Part shown: piece by piece, positions 53,835-63,073 of the stretch
How positions within the stretch are numbered: position 1 is the stretch's first letter
Layout: each line of letters starts with the position of its first letter
From: Haliscomenobacter sp040403615
GTDB taxonomy: Bacteria; Bacteroidota; Bacteroidia; Chitinophagales; Saprospiraceae
NCBI RefSeq assembly: GCF_040403615.1
Contig: NZ_JBBAKG010000020.1
Coordinates: 14,687-78,686, forward strand
Length of the DNA stretch: 64,000 bases
Reading direction: 5' to 3'
Notes under the pieces: generated by a model
The model's database searches: none
Told to the model about the DNA's origin: nothing
The model's input: only the letters and a program-made list of their open reading frames with translations
Program-made: the position numbers and the translations under genes

Positions 53835-55109
53835 TCATTCAAAATATTTCGGACTTTTTACTTTTTTTAGCACAATCATGGCATCAAACCGCTTGATGGG
53901 GGTAATCTGAATTTTTCCACCATTCTCCAGTTCAAAAGCTGGAATCGGCTTAAACAGCCATTTGTTGTCCTTGCCTGGCTTTTGGCCGCGCAGCTCCAGG
54001 AAATTTACCTCCTTATCGAGTCGGTTAAAGCGATAACCAATGCCTCCGAAGCCATCGTCTTTAAAGGGCTGCACATCGCGCATCCAGTGCCGATACAGCT
54101 CCCCTCCTGCGGCATAAATCCCAATGTTGTATACCTCTTTGCCAAAACGCTCACTGATGTAATTGCCCTGCATTTTCACGGGATTGCCAGAAAAATCTAC
54201 CGAGGTAATCTCCGTACCGATGTGGGCATTGTGCGCCCAGTAAATGATTTTTTTGTTGGGGTAAGCCACATCCGCCAGCCACATCAGATTTTCAGCCATG
54301 ATGCGGTCGCGCAGCACAATTTGCTGCCTTTGCTGAATGGCGCGGTAATCAAGGGTCCAGTATTCCAGGTAATTCTCCAGCGTACGGCGAAGAAAAGGAA
54401 CGAGTAAGGGTTTGCTGGGGAAATCCTGACGCAAGCGCGCTTCATTATTTTCCAAAAAATCCATCACCTTGTTGATCACTCGTTCGTTGGTGCGAATGGC
54501 CTGCATGAGTTGGGTGCTGTCCGAAAAGATGCCATACAGCAATCCCGAATTCATAAAATTGTACTCTACATCGCGCGAAAGCTCCCGATCGTATTTTTGT
54601 AAAAAATCAATCAGGAAGTTGTTGAAAAAATTGGCCGAAGTTTGGCAATCTGGCCCCGCCAACTGCAATGGATCAGGGGTGTTGACTTTGGCCTTGGCGT
54701 ATTCAAACAGGGGCAACATCTCCTCACAACGGAAATTCCCAAACACCGAATTGTACATCAATCCTTTGGCATCCAGGGTTTCTTGGTTGAGCCAGGCGAG
54801 ATTGATGTCGCCAAAACCACCCTCGATTACCAGCACATCGAAATCCATTTGCTCGTGCAAAAACTCCACCAGCCGCGTTTTTAATTGGTAAAATTCTGCC
54901 GCACCATGTGCGCTTTCGCCAAGCTGAACCAGCCGCACACCCTTGAGTTTTTCCTTCAAAAAAGCCAAATCAAGGTAGTCATCGCCTTGTAAACGAGCAA
55001 TGGGAATGGTGTTTTTTTTCAGCCACAACAATTCCTGATTGGCGCGCTGACCAGCAAGTTCAGGAAGAACAAACAAGCTGAGCAGTAGAAAAGCAAGCAA
55101 CAGACGCAT
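53835..55109 (-). CDS. Erythromycin-esterase-family protein, exported
   Basis: 424 residues from ATG 55109, chosen because MRLLLAFLLLSLFVLPELAGQ is a signal peptide; a longer in-frame start (55184) adds 25 unconserved residues. Motif VQLGESAHGAAEFYQLK carries the family's Glu and His; the His in WAHNAHIG is also conserved. Family members include EreA/EreB-like hydrolases, but most chromosomal homologues have unknown substrates; resistance should not be assumed. Divergent from rlmN. Confidence 0.85.
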   Translation of the reverse strand: MRLLLAFLLLSLFVLPELAGQRANQELLWLKKNTIPIARLQGDDYLDLAFLKEKLKGVRLVQLGESAHGAAEFYQLKTRLVEFLHEQMDFDVLVIEGGFGDINLAWLNQETLDAKGLMYNSVFGNFRCEEMLPLFEYAKAKVNTPDPLQLAGPDCQTSANFFNNFLIDFLQKYDRELSRDVEYNFMNSGLLYGIFSDSTQLMQAIRTNERVINKVMDFLENNEARLRQDFPSKPLLVPFLRRTLENYLEYWTLDYRAIQQRQQIVLRDRIMAENLMWLADVAYPNKKIIYWAHNAHIGTEITSVDFSGNPVKMQGNYISERFGKEVYNIGIYAAGGELYRHWMRDVQPFKDDGFGGIGYRFNRLDKEVNFLELRGQKPGKDNKWLFKPIPAFELENGGKIQITPIKRFDAMIVLKKVKSPKYFE

Positions 55110-55237
55110 AGGCACTTGGGTTAAATCGTGCCTAAAATACTGCAAATTGTGAAAATGAGTCCAAAAAAGCCACAGCCACATCACGCATATCCTGAGATGA
55201 GTCCCTGCTTACTGCTGTTTCAATCCCATAAGTTCCT

Positions 55238-55245
55238 TATCTTTG
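55238..55245 (+). promoter_or_regulatory. -7 element abutting the rlmN start
   Basis: TATCTTTG exact match, ending 4 bp before ATG 55250. Transcription would start at or inside the first codons, so the mRNA may be leaderless or translation may begin at ATG 55268. Confidence 0.45.
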
Positions 55246-55249
55246 CGCC

Positions 55250-56299
55250 ATGAACGGAAAAGAACGCATGGACATCCGGCAGCGCTCCCTGGTAGAATTG
55301 GAGGAGCTGTTTAAGGATATGGGGGAGGCCAAATTCCGCGCCAAACAAGTATACGAATGGCTGTGGCAAAAAGGAGTACGCTCTTTTGAAGCCATGACCA
55401 ACCTTTCCAAAAGTTTGCGCGAAAAACTGGCAGAGACATTTGTAATCAATGGCATCATCGAAGATAAAGTACAGCGCAGCGCCGATGGCACCATCAAATC
55501 GCGCTTTCGTTTGCACGATGGCCACCTGATCGAGTCGGTGCTGATTCCGGTATCCGAAGACCAGCGTTTTACCGTCTGTGTGTCTAGTCAAGTGGGTTGC
55601 AGCCTGACCTGCAAGTTTTGCGCCACAGGTCGCATGAACCGCGTACGCAACCTCGACGCCGCTGAAATTTACGACCAGGTGGTGTTGGTCAACGAGCAAT
55701 GCCTCGCTACCTTTGGCCACCCGCTCACCAACATCGTATACATGGGAATGGGCGAACCCCTTCTGGCCTACAGCAACGTGATGGAAAGTGTTGATCGCCT
55801 TACTTCACCCTCTGGCCTCAATATGTCGCCCCGGCGCATCACCATTAGTACCGCGGGCATTGCTAAAATGATTCGAAAACTGGCCGACGATGGTTGCAAA
55901 ACCAACCTTGCCCTCTCTCTTCATGCAGCCGACGACACCAAGCGCGATGACCTCATGCCGATCAACGAGCAAAACAACCTAGCTGTTTTGATGGATGCCC
56001 TGGAATATTTTTACCGCAAAACCCACAACCGCATCAGCTACGAGTACATCACTTTCCAAAACGTAAACGATGGGCTAGAGGACGCGGCCAAATTGGCCAA
56101 GCTGTGTCGGCGCTTTCCGGTACGCGTCAACATCATTGAGTACAACCCCATCGGCGATGTGCCTTACCTCAAATCAGAAGAAGATCGAATCGATGCTTTT
56201 GCCCGTTACTTGCGTGAGCGCGAAATCATGGTCACCATACGGCGCAGCCGAGGCAAAGACATCGATGCTGCTTGTGGGCAATTGGCGAATAAGGAGTAA
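55250..56299 (+). CDS. rlmN: Dual-specificity 23S rRNA A2503 / tRNA A37 methyltransferase
   Basis: 349 residues; radical SAM enzyme making 2-methyladenosine. CSLTCKFC (Cys117, Cys121, Cys124) binds the [4Fe-4S] cluster. The conserved C-terminal Cys342 in DIDAACGQL is the one that becomes methylated during catalysis. FRAKQVYEWLWQKG marks the N-terminal RNA-binding domain. Start either ATG 55250 or ATG 55268 (MDIRQRS); the promoter position favours the latter slightly. Confidence 0.97.
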   Translation: MNGKERMDIRQRSLVELEELFKDMGEAKFRAKQVYEWLWQKGVRSFEAMTNLSKSLREKLAETFVINGIIEDKVQRSADGTIKSRFRLHDGHLIESVLIPVSEDQRFTVCVSSQVGCSLTCKFCATGRMNRVRNLDAAEIYDQVVLVNEQCLATFGHPLTNIVYMGMGEPLLAYSNVMESVDRLTSPSGLNMSPRRITISTAGIAKMIRKLADDGCKTNLALSLHAADDTKRDDLMPINEQNNLAVLMDALEYFYRKTHNRISYEYITFQNVNDGLEDAAKLAKLCRRFPVRVNIIEYNPIGDVPYLKSEEDRIDAFARYLREREIMVTIRRSRGKDIDAACGQLANKE

Positions 56300-56418
56300 C
56301 ATAGAGGTTGAAGGATTGAACCAAGTAGAACTGAAAAATTTTTATTTATTTTTTTGAATCGGGAACTTAATTAATTAGGATGGGGTTGATGCTTTGAAAC
56401 CCAAAAAATCCTAACTTT

Positions 56419-57000
56419 ATGGTAGCACAAGCAAAGCAAAGCATGAATTACGATCGTATCCTGGAAGAGGAGTTGTTGCCTCAGGCAGAGGCGCTGCTTA
56501 CTTTTGCCTACCATCTGACTTACAACCAGCAGGACGCGGAAGATTTGGTACAGGAAACCTACATGAAAGCGTACAAGGCCATCGACAAATACATCGAAGG
56601 TACCAACGCTAAAGCTTGGCTTTTCAAAATCCTGAAAAACACCTTCATCAACGATTACCGCCGCAAATCGCGTGGCCCCGTGATGAAAGAACTGGATGAA
56701 GTCATCGCTTTCCAAAACCGCGAGAACACCCCTTACACCAGCGCTCATGCCGGATTGGCCGAAGAAACTTACGAGTCAATGATGGGCGATGAAGTTACCG
56801 TGGCGGTAAATAAACTTTCAGTCAATTTTCGAGTTGTACTCTTGTTGAGCGATGTGGAAGAATTTTCTTACGAAGAAATTTCCAAAATTTTGGATATTCC
56901 CATCGGAACCGTGCGTTCGCGCTTGAACCGCGCGCGAAATGCCGTCAAAGACGAGCTAAGAGCTTACGCCCAATCGATGGGCTTTAAAGATAACCGTTAA
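56419..57000 (+). CDS. ECF-family RNA polymerase sigma factor
   Basis: 193 residues. Region 2 (about 25-95): AYHLTYNQQDAEDLVQETYMKAYKAID, with the -10-binding helix. Region 4 (about 130-185): LSDVEEFSYEEISKILDIPIGTVRSRLNRAR, helix-turn-helix. It lacks regions 1 and 3, as ECF factors do. The first ATG is used; ATG 56443 (MNYDRIL) is also good. A probable anti-sigma gene follows 182 bp downstream. Likely controls an envelope or oxidative stress regulon. Confidence 0.93.
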   Translation: MVAQAKQSMNYDRILEEELLPQAEALLTFAYHLTYNQQDAEDLVQETYMKAYKAIDKYIEGTNAKAWLFKILKNTFINDYRRKSRGPVMKELDEVIAFQNRENTPYTSAHAGLAEETYESMMGDEVTVAVNKLSVNFRVVLLLSDVEEFSYEEISKILDIPIGTVRSRLNRARNAVKDELRAYAQSMGFKDNR

Positions 57001-57023
57001 CCCATGATTCGCGTTGTGGGTCG

Positions 57024-57071
57024 AGACCCTTTCTTCTGCTCCATACCTGGGAGGGCGCGAAGAAGGGGTCT
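57024..57071 (+). terminator. Hairpin between the sigma factor gene and its probable anti-sigma gene
   Basis: 13-bp arms (57024-57036 with 57059-57071, one mismatch) followed by TCTTCGATT. It may end or attenuate transcription into the next gene. Confidence 0.5.
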
Positions 57072-57182
57072 TCTTCGATTCACAGGCAAGGGTTGCGGCA
57101 TTAGTTAACCTTAATTACCACATTTCGTGGGCTACCAGGGAGTTCTGGCACCAACCAGGATGACCAAAAAAACAACAAAGCT

Positions 57183-57428
57183 ATGGTCAAGAGTCCGATC
57201 ACCAAGGATGACTTTATTAAAAAAGTGAGTTTATTCCTGGACAATGAACTTACAGACAAAGAAAGTCGAGATTTGCTCCGAGAAATTCAGACAAATCAAG
57301 CGTTTATGCACATTTTGAAAGAAGAACGAACCTTTAGGGAATTTATTAAGACAAAAATTGATCGGCGAAAACCTTCTCCTGCCCTCATAGCTTCTATAAA
57401 AGACAAAATAAAAGCTTCGCCGTTCTGA
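57183..57428 (+). CDS. Probable anti-sigma factor lacking zinc ligands
   Basis: 81 residues. DFIKKVSLFLDNELTDKESRDLLREIQTNQAFMHILKEERTF follows the layout of small cytoplasmic zinc-type anti-sigma factors (LD-x-E-L, helix, then H-x3-C-x2-C), and the C-terminal ALIASIKDKI resembles their tail. The His/Cys/Cys zinc site is replaced by non-ligand residues (no Cys at all in the protein). Position just after an ECF sigma gene supports the call. If right, it would not sense redox through zinc release. Confidence 0.62.
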   Translation: MVKSPITKDDFIKKVSLFLDNELTDKESRDLLREIQTNQAFMHILKEERTFREFIKTKIDRRKPSPALIASIKDKIKASPF

Positions 57429-57457
57429 TCCTGTTTTCAGATCAACACCTGCAAAAA

Positions 57458-58306
57458 TCAACCTTTTAACACCTTTAAGCTCAAATCCAGACTTTGGGCA
57501 GAGTGCGTCAATGCTCCTACGGAGATGTAGTCTACTCCGGTGAGTGCTATGGCACGCAGGGTATCCAGCGTTACTCCGCCCGAAGCCTCGGTTTCAAAGC
57601 GTTTCCCCACCATTTTCACGGCTTCGTGCATGGTTTCAACTTGGAAATTGTCCAGCATGATGCGGGTGATATTGCCTGTATCCAATACTTGCTGAAGCTC
57701 GGCCAGGTTGCGCACCTCAACAGTCACATTCAGTTTCAGGCCATTGGCTTGCTGGTAAGCGTGTACCCGCTCAATGGCAGGTTGGATGCCGCCACAAGCG
57801 TCGGTATGGTTGTCTTTGATCATGAACCAGTCGTACAAGCCATCGCGGTAATTGTGGCAACCGCCAATGCGCACCGCCCATTTTTCCAAAAAGCGGATCA
57901 GCGGAGTGGTTTTGCGCGTATCCAAAATTTTTACGGGAAGATCCGCTACTGCGTCGCGGTATTGCCGACTGATGGTGGCAATGCCACTCATGCGTTGCAT
58001 GGTGTTGAGTACCAGGCGCTCGGCTTGCAATAAAGCCTGGGTATGGCACTCTACGATGAAAGCTACATCGCCGTATTTGATATTGTCGCCATCGTCAATC
58101 ATTTTTTCAAAATGAGCAGAGGGATCTACCGTTTTGAAAATGCGTTCGGCGATGACCATCCCGGCCAATACGCCTTCATCTTTCACCAACAACCGCGCAC
58201 GGTTGCGGGCAGAATCAGGGATGCAGGCCAAACAAGTAACATCGCCAGTGCCTACGTCTTCGCGAAGCCCGGCAGCGATGAATTCGTCAATTTGATCAAA
58301 AGACAT
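57458..58306 (-). CDS. nadC: Nicotinate-nucleotide diphosphorylase (carboxylating)
   Basis: 282 residues; makes nicotinate mononucleotide from quinolinate and PRPP in NAD synthesis. REDVGTGDVT at the start, ERLVLNTMQRMSGIAT, DTRKTTPLIRFLEKWAVRIGG (quinolinate/PRPP binding) and EASGGVTLDTLRAIALTGVDYISVGALTHS are the standard blocks in order. nadA and nadB are not nearby. A 32-bp palindrome lies just upstream. Confidence 0.97.
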   Translation of the reverse strand: MSFDQIDEFIAAGLREDVGTGDVTCLACIPDSARNRARLLVKDEGVLAGMVIAERIFKTVDPSAHFEKMIDDGDNIKYGDVAFIVECHTQALLQAERLVLNTMQRMSGIATISRQYRDAVADLPVKILDTRKTTPLIRFLEKWAVRIGGCHNYRDGLYDWFMIKDNHTDACGGIQPAIERVHAYQQANGLKLNVTVEVRNLAELQQVLDTGNITRIMLDNFQVETMHEAVKMVGKRFETEASGGVTLDTLRAIALTGVDYISVGALTHSAQSLDLSLKVLKG

Positions 58307-58324
58307 GTAATGGGATTTTGGTAT

Positions 58325-58356
58325 GGGTAGAGACGCGATGCATCGCGTCTCTACCC
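58325..58356. repeat. 32-bp perfect palindrome (GTAGAGACGCGAT type)
   Basis: The half GGGTAGAGACGCGATG and its reverse complement meet without a loop. Similar GTAGAGACGCG palindromes are dispersed in many bacterial genomes, including cyanobacteria, as repetitive elements. It sits between the TIM-barrel gene and nadC, both leftward, and could also act as a terminator. Confidence 0.85.
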
Positions 58357-58362
58357 AAAAAA

Positions 58363-59289
58363 TTAAATCATCGCACCTACCTTCTCCAGCAGTGCTTTGG
58401 TTTTTTTGATGCCCTCTTTCTCCGGGGTTTTGCTTCCTTCGTATTCGATGCCCACATATCCCTTGAATTTCGCTTTTTTTACGATTTTCATCATTTTGAC
58501 GTAATCGACCAGCATATCGTTGCCCTCTGCATCAAAGTCGTGCGTTTTGGCACTTACGCCTTTGGCAAAAGGCATCAGCTCTTCTACGCCCAGGTAGCGG
58601 TCGTATTCTTCGGCACAATTCCAGGAACCGGCCTTGCGGGTCACACAGAAGTTGCCAAAATCGGGAAGCGTACCCACGTTTTTCATGTTCACCTGCTTCA
58701 TCACGCCCGACAACCATTTGCCATTGGAAGAGTAGCCACCGTGGTTTTCAACAATGACATTGATGCCCATACTGGCGCCGTATTCGCCCAATCTGCTTAA
58801 GCCTTCTACTGCACCCTTTGCTACTTCTTCGGCGGTACCTTTGCCTGCGGCATTGACCCGAATGGTGGCACAACCCAGGTATTTGGCACATTCAATCCAT
58901 TGTTTGTGTTGTTCAATGGCCTTATCCAGTTCGGCTTTGGTGGTTGATCCCAAATCGCCTTCCCCATCAATCATGATCAGGTGGTTCTTGATGCCGTTGT
59001 CTTTGCAACGCATCAGCAATTCGTTGAGGTAAGTAGTGTCTCTGGCTTTGTCTTTGAAAAACTGGTTGACGTACTCTACAATTCCGATTCCGAATTCTTT
59101 GCGGGCCATCACCGGAAAATCGAGGTTGGTCATTTCTTTTTTGAACAGCGCATTGTGCAAGGACCATTCGGCGAGGGAAATTTCAAAGAACAATTTTTTG
59201 CGGCTATCCAGGTCAAAGTTGGCAAGTGGGGCTAAGGCCAAACCTGCCCCGGTGTAAGCAATCTGATGAAGGAAATCACGACGTTTCAT
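58363..59289 (-). CDS. Tat-exported sugar phosphate isomerase/epimerase-like TIM barrel
   Basis: 308 residues. Twin-arginine signal MKRRDFLHQIAYTGAGLALA (RRDFL motif) sends a folded protein to the periplasm. The xylose isomerase-like TIM barrel has metal-binding regions IVENHGGYSS, GTLPDFGNF and GYVGIEYEG. Export suggests sugar or glycan metabolism outside the cytosol; substrate unknown. Its gene ends 6 bp from the palindrome. Confidence 0.88.
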   Translation of the reverse strand: MKRRDFLHQIAYTGAGLALAPLANFDLDSRKKLFFEISLAEWSLHNALFKKEMTNLDFPVMARKEFGIGIVEYVNQFFKDKARDTTYLNELLMRCKDNGIKNHLIMIDGEGDLGSTTKAELDKAIEQHKQWIECAKYLGCATIRVNAAGKGTAEEVAKGAVEGLSRLGEYGASMGINVIVENHGGYSSNGKWLSGVMKQVNMKNVGTLPDFGNFCVTRKAGSWNCAEEYDRYLGVEELMPFAKGVSAKTHDFDAEGNDMLVDYVKMMKIVKKAKFKGYVGIEYEGSKTPEKEGIKKTKALLEKVGAMI

Positions 59290-59435
59290 GTGATTGGAAG
59301 AATTTTTTGCGTGAACGAATCATTCCCAAGATAGCGGTTTTTGAGAATTTTTGGGAAAAATGCACACAAACTACAAACTGGATATGCTTCCGTTTTATAA
59401 AAGAAAAAACGTAACTTTCCCTGAAATCTACCATC

Positions 59436-61547
59436 ATGTCGCAAACCCACTACCGCAACTGCAACCTTTGTGAAGCCATGTGCGGCCTGGAAATCCGCTT
59501 GGAAAATGACCAAATAAGCAGCATTGCCGGAGACAAAAACGACACCTTTAGTCGTGGCCACATTTGCCCCAAGGCAGTAGCACTCAAAGACATCTACGAA
59601 GATCCCAACCGACTGCGCACTCCAGTAAAGAGAACCCCCGAAGGGTGGCAAAAAATTTCTTGGGAAGAAGCCATGGACGCCGTAGTGGAAGGTATTCAAC
59701 GCAGCCAGGCACAATATGGTCACAATGCTGTAGGTTTGTATCAGGGCAACCCATCGATCCACAATTTGGGTACCATCATGAATTCACCGGCGTTTGCCAA
59801 GGCTTTGCGCAGCAAAAACCTCTTTTCTGCCACTTCTACCGATCAATTGCCGCACCATTTTGCATCCTGGCAATTGTTTGGACATCCCCTGCTGGTGCCT
59901 ATTCCCGATATTGACCATACCCAATTCATGCTCATCATCGGGGGCAACCCCATCGCCTCCAATGGCAGTATGATGACGGTGCCAGATGTAGCCAAACGCC
60001 TGCGGGCCATCCAAGAACGGGGGGGCAAAGTGGTGGTGGTGGATCCTCGCCGCACCGAAACTGCGGAGAAAGCTGATCAGCATTTTTTCATTCGTCCCAA
60101 TGCTGATGTGTTGCTATTGCTGGCCATGGTTCAAACCTTGTTTGCCGAAGGCCTGGTCAATTTGGGACACTTGGCTGAATTTACGGACGGCGTAACCGAA
60201 TTGCAAGATGCTTGTACCGCATATACCCCAGAGAAGGTCGCCGCTGCAACGGGCATTTCCGCCGCAGCGATTCGGCAATTGACCCGAGAATTTGCGCAAG
60301 CGGAATCGGCGGTAGCCTATGGCCGGGTGGGGGTTTCTACCCAGGTGTACGGCGGCTTGTGTCAGTGGTTGATCGATGCACTCAATATCCTGACGGGCAA
60401 TCTGGACAAAAAAGGAGGGGCCATGTTTACCCAACCAGCAGTAGATTTCATCGCGCGGGGAAAATACGAAAAGCGCTTCGGACGCTGGCACTCGCGGGTG
60501 AGGGGCTTGCCGGAGTCACTGGGTGAACTACCAGTAGCAGCATTGGCCGAAGAAATTTTGACCCCTGGTGAGGGACAAATTCGAACGCTCATTACCAGTT
60601 GTGGCAATCCGGTTTTGTCTACGCCCAATGGGGCGCAGGTGGATAAAGCGCTGGCCAGTCTGGATTTCATGGTGAGCATCGATATTTACATCAACGAAAC
60701 GACCCGCCATGCGCACATCATTTTGCCCCCGGCAACCGGACTGGAAGTGTCGCATTACGACCTGACCTTCCATGTGTTGGCCGTGCGCAATACCGCAAAA
60801 TACTCGCCCCCTTTGTTTGAAAAAGCTCCCGATGCCCGACACGATTATGAAATTTATCAGGAATTGGCTCATCGACTGAGTGGCAACACTGAACCATTTC
60901 AGGCCGAGCCACCAGAGGAAAAACTTGACCTTGGATTGAGGTTTGGCCCTTATGCCCTTTCGTTGGATCAATTGAAAGAAAACCCTCACGGAATTGACCT
61001 GGGGCCTTTGCAGGCTTGTTTGCCCCAGCGTCTGTTTATTCCAGACAAGCGCATTCCCTTGGCACCGGCTAATTTTTTGCAAGATTTGAGCAGAGTTGAT
61101 CAATTGTTGGCGCCTACTCATTCCGTCCATGAATTCCCTTTTTTGCTAATTGGTCGACGCCACTTGCGTGACAACAACTCCTGGATGCACAATGCCTCGC
61201 GTTTGATGCGCGGGCGCAATCGCTGCACCTTGCAAATGCACCCGGACGATGCCGCCCAACTGAGGCTGGCAAACCAACAAGTAGTAAAGGTGAGCTCAAG
61301 GGTGGGTGAAATTGAGCTGCCCTTGGAAATCAGCGCCGAGATCATGCCCGGAGTGGTGTGCATGCCCCATGGTTATGGCCATGCCCGGGCGGGAGTACAA
61401 CTCGACGTGGCCAAACAATACGCCGGGGTAAGCATCAATGACCTGACCGATGAATTTGTACTGGATGACCTGACCGGGAATGCTGCGTTTAGCGGGGTGA
61501 GGGTAAATGTTGAGTCTAAAGTTGAATCGACCATTTCAACTTTTTAA
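59436..61547 (+). CDS. Molybdopterin-dependent oxidoreductase with N-terminal [4Fe-4S] motif
   Basis: 703 residues, DMSO reductase/formate dehydrogenase superfamily. Cys9-x2-Cys12-x3-Cys16-x27-Cys44 binds a [4Fe-4S] cluster. GGNPIASNGSMM and VVVVDPRRTETAEKAD are molybdopterin-guanine-dinucleotide-binding segments; the C-terminal aspartate decarboxylase-like domain holds VCMPHGYGH. No Tat signal, so cytosolic. No selenocysteine codon or maturation gene is nearby. The metal ligand residue cannot be identified with confidence. Substrate unknown. Followed 49 bp later by bshA. Confidence 0.88.
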   Translation: MSQTHYRNCNLCEAMCGLEIRLENDQISSIAGDKNDTFSRGHICPKAVALKDIYEDPNRLRTPVKRTPEGWQKISWEEAMDAVVEGIQRSQAQYGHNAVGLYQGNPSIHNLGTIMNSPAFAKALRSKNLFSATSTDQLPHHFASWQLFGHPLLVPIPDIDHTQFMLIIGGNPIASNGSMMTVPDVAKRLRAIQERGGKVVVVDPRRTETAEKADQHFFIRPNADVLLLLAMVQTLFAEGLVNLGHLAEFTDGVTELQDACTAYTPEKVAAATGISAAAIRQLTREFAQAESAVAYGRVGVSTQVYGGLCQWLIDALNILTGNLDKKGGAMFTQPAVDFIARGKYEKRFGRWHSRVRGLPESLGELPVAALAEEILTPGEGQIRTLITSCGNPVLSTPNGAQVDKALASLDFMVSIDIYINETTRHAHIILPPATGLEVSHYDLTFHVLAVRNTAKYSPPLFEKAPDARHDYEIYQELAHRLSGNTEPFQAEPPEEKLDLGLRFGPYALSLDQLKENPHGIDLGPLQACLPQRLFIPDKRIPLAPANFLQDLSRVDQLLAPTHSVHEFPFLLIGRRHLRDNNSWMHNASRLMRGRNRCTLQMHPDDAAQLRLANQQVVKVSSRVGEIELPLEISAEIMPGVVCMPHGYGHARAGVQLDVAKQYAGVSINDLTDEFVLDDLTGNAAFSGVRVNVESKVESTISTF

Positions 61548-61596
61548 GCGCTCAATTGTATCCAATAGCAGAAACTCACTTGGAAACCTGATCGGC

Positions 61597-62730
61597 ATGA
61601 AAATCGGTATTGTATGTTATCCCACCTATGGCGGTAGCGGCGTATTGGCAACAGAACTCGGATTGGCCCTGGCCAGAAACGGACACGAAATCCACTTTAT
61701 CACCTACAAACGCCCTGCCAGACTCACCCATTTTCACGAAAATGTGTACTTCCACGAAGTGGATACCGAGCAATACCCACTTTTTGAATATACCCCATAC
61801 GATACGGCTTTGACCAGCAAACTGGTGGATGTGGTGCAACACGAAGAACTGGATTTGCTGCACGTGCATTACGCCATTCCCCATGCGGCAGTAGCTTACA
61901 TGGCCAAAAAAATCCTGCTGACTCAAGGAAGGTATATCCCTGTAGTGACTACCCTGCACGGTACAGACATCACGCTGGTAGGCAAAGACAAATCTTTTGC
62001 GCCTGTCGTCGAGTTTTCTATCAATAAATCTGATGGCGTTACGGCAGTTTCCAATAGTTTGCGCCAGCAAACCTACGAAACCTTTACCCTCACCCGCGAA
62101 ATTGAAGTAATTTACAATTTCATCGATTTTTCGCGCTTTCGCAAAAGCAACAAAGACCATTTCAAAAAAGCCATTGCGCCCAAGGGCGAGCGCATCCTCA
62201 TCCACGTTTCCAACTTCCGCAAAGTAAAGCGCATCAATGATGTGGTGCAGGTGTTTTACCGCGTCAACAAACAAATGCCTTCCAAGCTACTGTTCATCGG
62301 TGATGGTCCCGAACGCCGCGCTGCCGAGGATCTTTGCCGCGAATTGGACATCATCGAAGATGTGCGCTTTTTGGGCAAACAGGATGCCATTGAAGAATTG
62401 ATGGCGGTTGCCGATGTGTTCATCATGCCTTCCGAAAGTGAAAGTTTTGGTTTGGCCGCATTGGAGGCGATGGCTTGTGAAGTTCCGGTAATTTCCACCA
62501 ACGCTGGTGGTCTGCCCGAAGTGAACATTCACGGCGTGACCGGATTCCTGAGCGATGTAGGCGATGTAGACGACATGGCCCGTCACGCCATTTACATCCT
62601 GAGCGATGATGGGGTACTAGCACAGTTTCGCGCCAATGCCTTGGAACAAGCCCAACGTTTTGACATTCAGGAGATTTTGCCGAAGTATGAGGCGTACTAT
62701 GAAATGATTTTGAAGGCGTCGAAGTATTGA
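61597..62730 (+). CDS. bshA: N-acetyl-alpha-D-glucosaminyl L-malate synthase
   Basis: First step of bacillithiol biosynthesis: GlcNAc transfer from UDP-GlcNAc to L-malate. 377 residues from ATG 61597; the longer in-frame start overlaps the preceding gene and is not conserved. GT4-family: MKIGIVCYPTYGGSGVLATELG is the BshA N-terminus, then TTLHGTDITLVGKD, FIGDGPERRAAEDL and the nucleotide-binding PSESESFGLAALEAMACEVP. Implies bacillithiol as thiol buffer; bshB and bshC are not in the window. Confidence 0.95.
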   Translation: MKIGIVCYPTYGGSGVLATELGLALARNGHEIHFITYKRPARLTHFHENVYFHEVDTEQYPLFEYTPYDTALTSKLVDVVQHEELDLLHVHYAIPHAAVAYMAKKILLTQGRYIPVVTTLHGTDITLVGKDKSFAPVVEFSINKSDGVTAVSNSLRQQTYETFTLTREIEVIYNFIDFSRFRKSNKDHFKKAIAPKGERILIHVSNFRKVKRINDVVQVFYRVNKQMPSKLLFIGDGPERRAAEDLCRELDIIEDVRFLGKQDAIEELMAVADVFIMPSESESFGLAALEAMACEVPVISTNAGGLPEVNIHGVTGFLSDVGDVDDMARHAIYILSDDGVLAQFRANALEQAQRFDIQEILPKYEAYYEMILKASKY

Positions 62731-62743
62731 GGAGGGATTTAAT

Positions 62744-63073
62744 TTAAGCAACTCTTGCAAAAATTGCTGATCCTACAATCAAGAAGCATAAAACTATATT
62801 TAAAATTCCTCCAAGCCATTTGAACCAAGTTGATGGTTCTTTCATGGTAAAGCTCAAAATTGTCAAGATTATTCCAATCAAGCAAAACACTTGAATTGCA
62901 ATAAAAACTATCATTGGAGGTTCTGGGAAACCTTCACCTGCTTTAATTTTTTTCGGTATAATTGAAAAGATATAACTGAGCAATCCTAAAGTTATGATTG
63001 AAGTCATCAAAGATAGTTTTGAAAACCTCTTCTGATTGTTCTGAATTTCTATTTCGTCTAAGATTTCATTCAT
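62744..63073 (-). CDS. Small membrane protein of unknown function
   Basis: 109 residues with three predicted membrane segments (about 21-40, 52-74 and 85-107). Its ATG overlaps the stop of the PD-(D/E)XK gene (ATGA), so the two are translationally coupled. Slightly AT-richer than the neighbours. No family recognised. Confidence 0.7.
   Translation of the reverse strand: MNEILDEIEIQNNQKRFSKLSLMTSIITLGLLSYIFSIIPKKIKAGEGFPEPPMIVFIAIQVFCLIGIILTILSFTMKEPSTWFKWLGGILNIVLCFLIVGSAIFARVA

Noticed and set aside
53835..55109. Macrolide-resistance gene
   Set aside because: Erythromycin-esterase-family similarity alone does not show resistance; chromosomal, exported and without mobile context.
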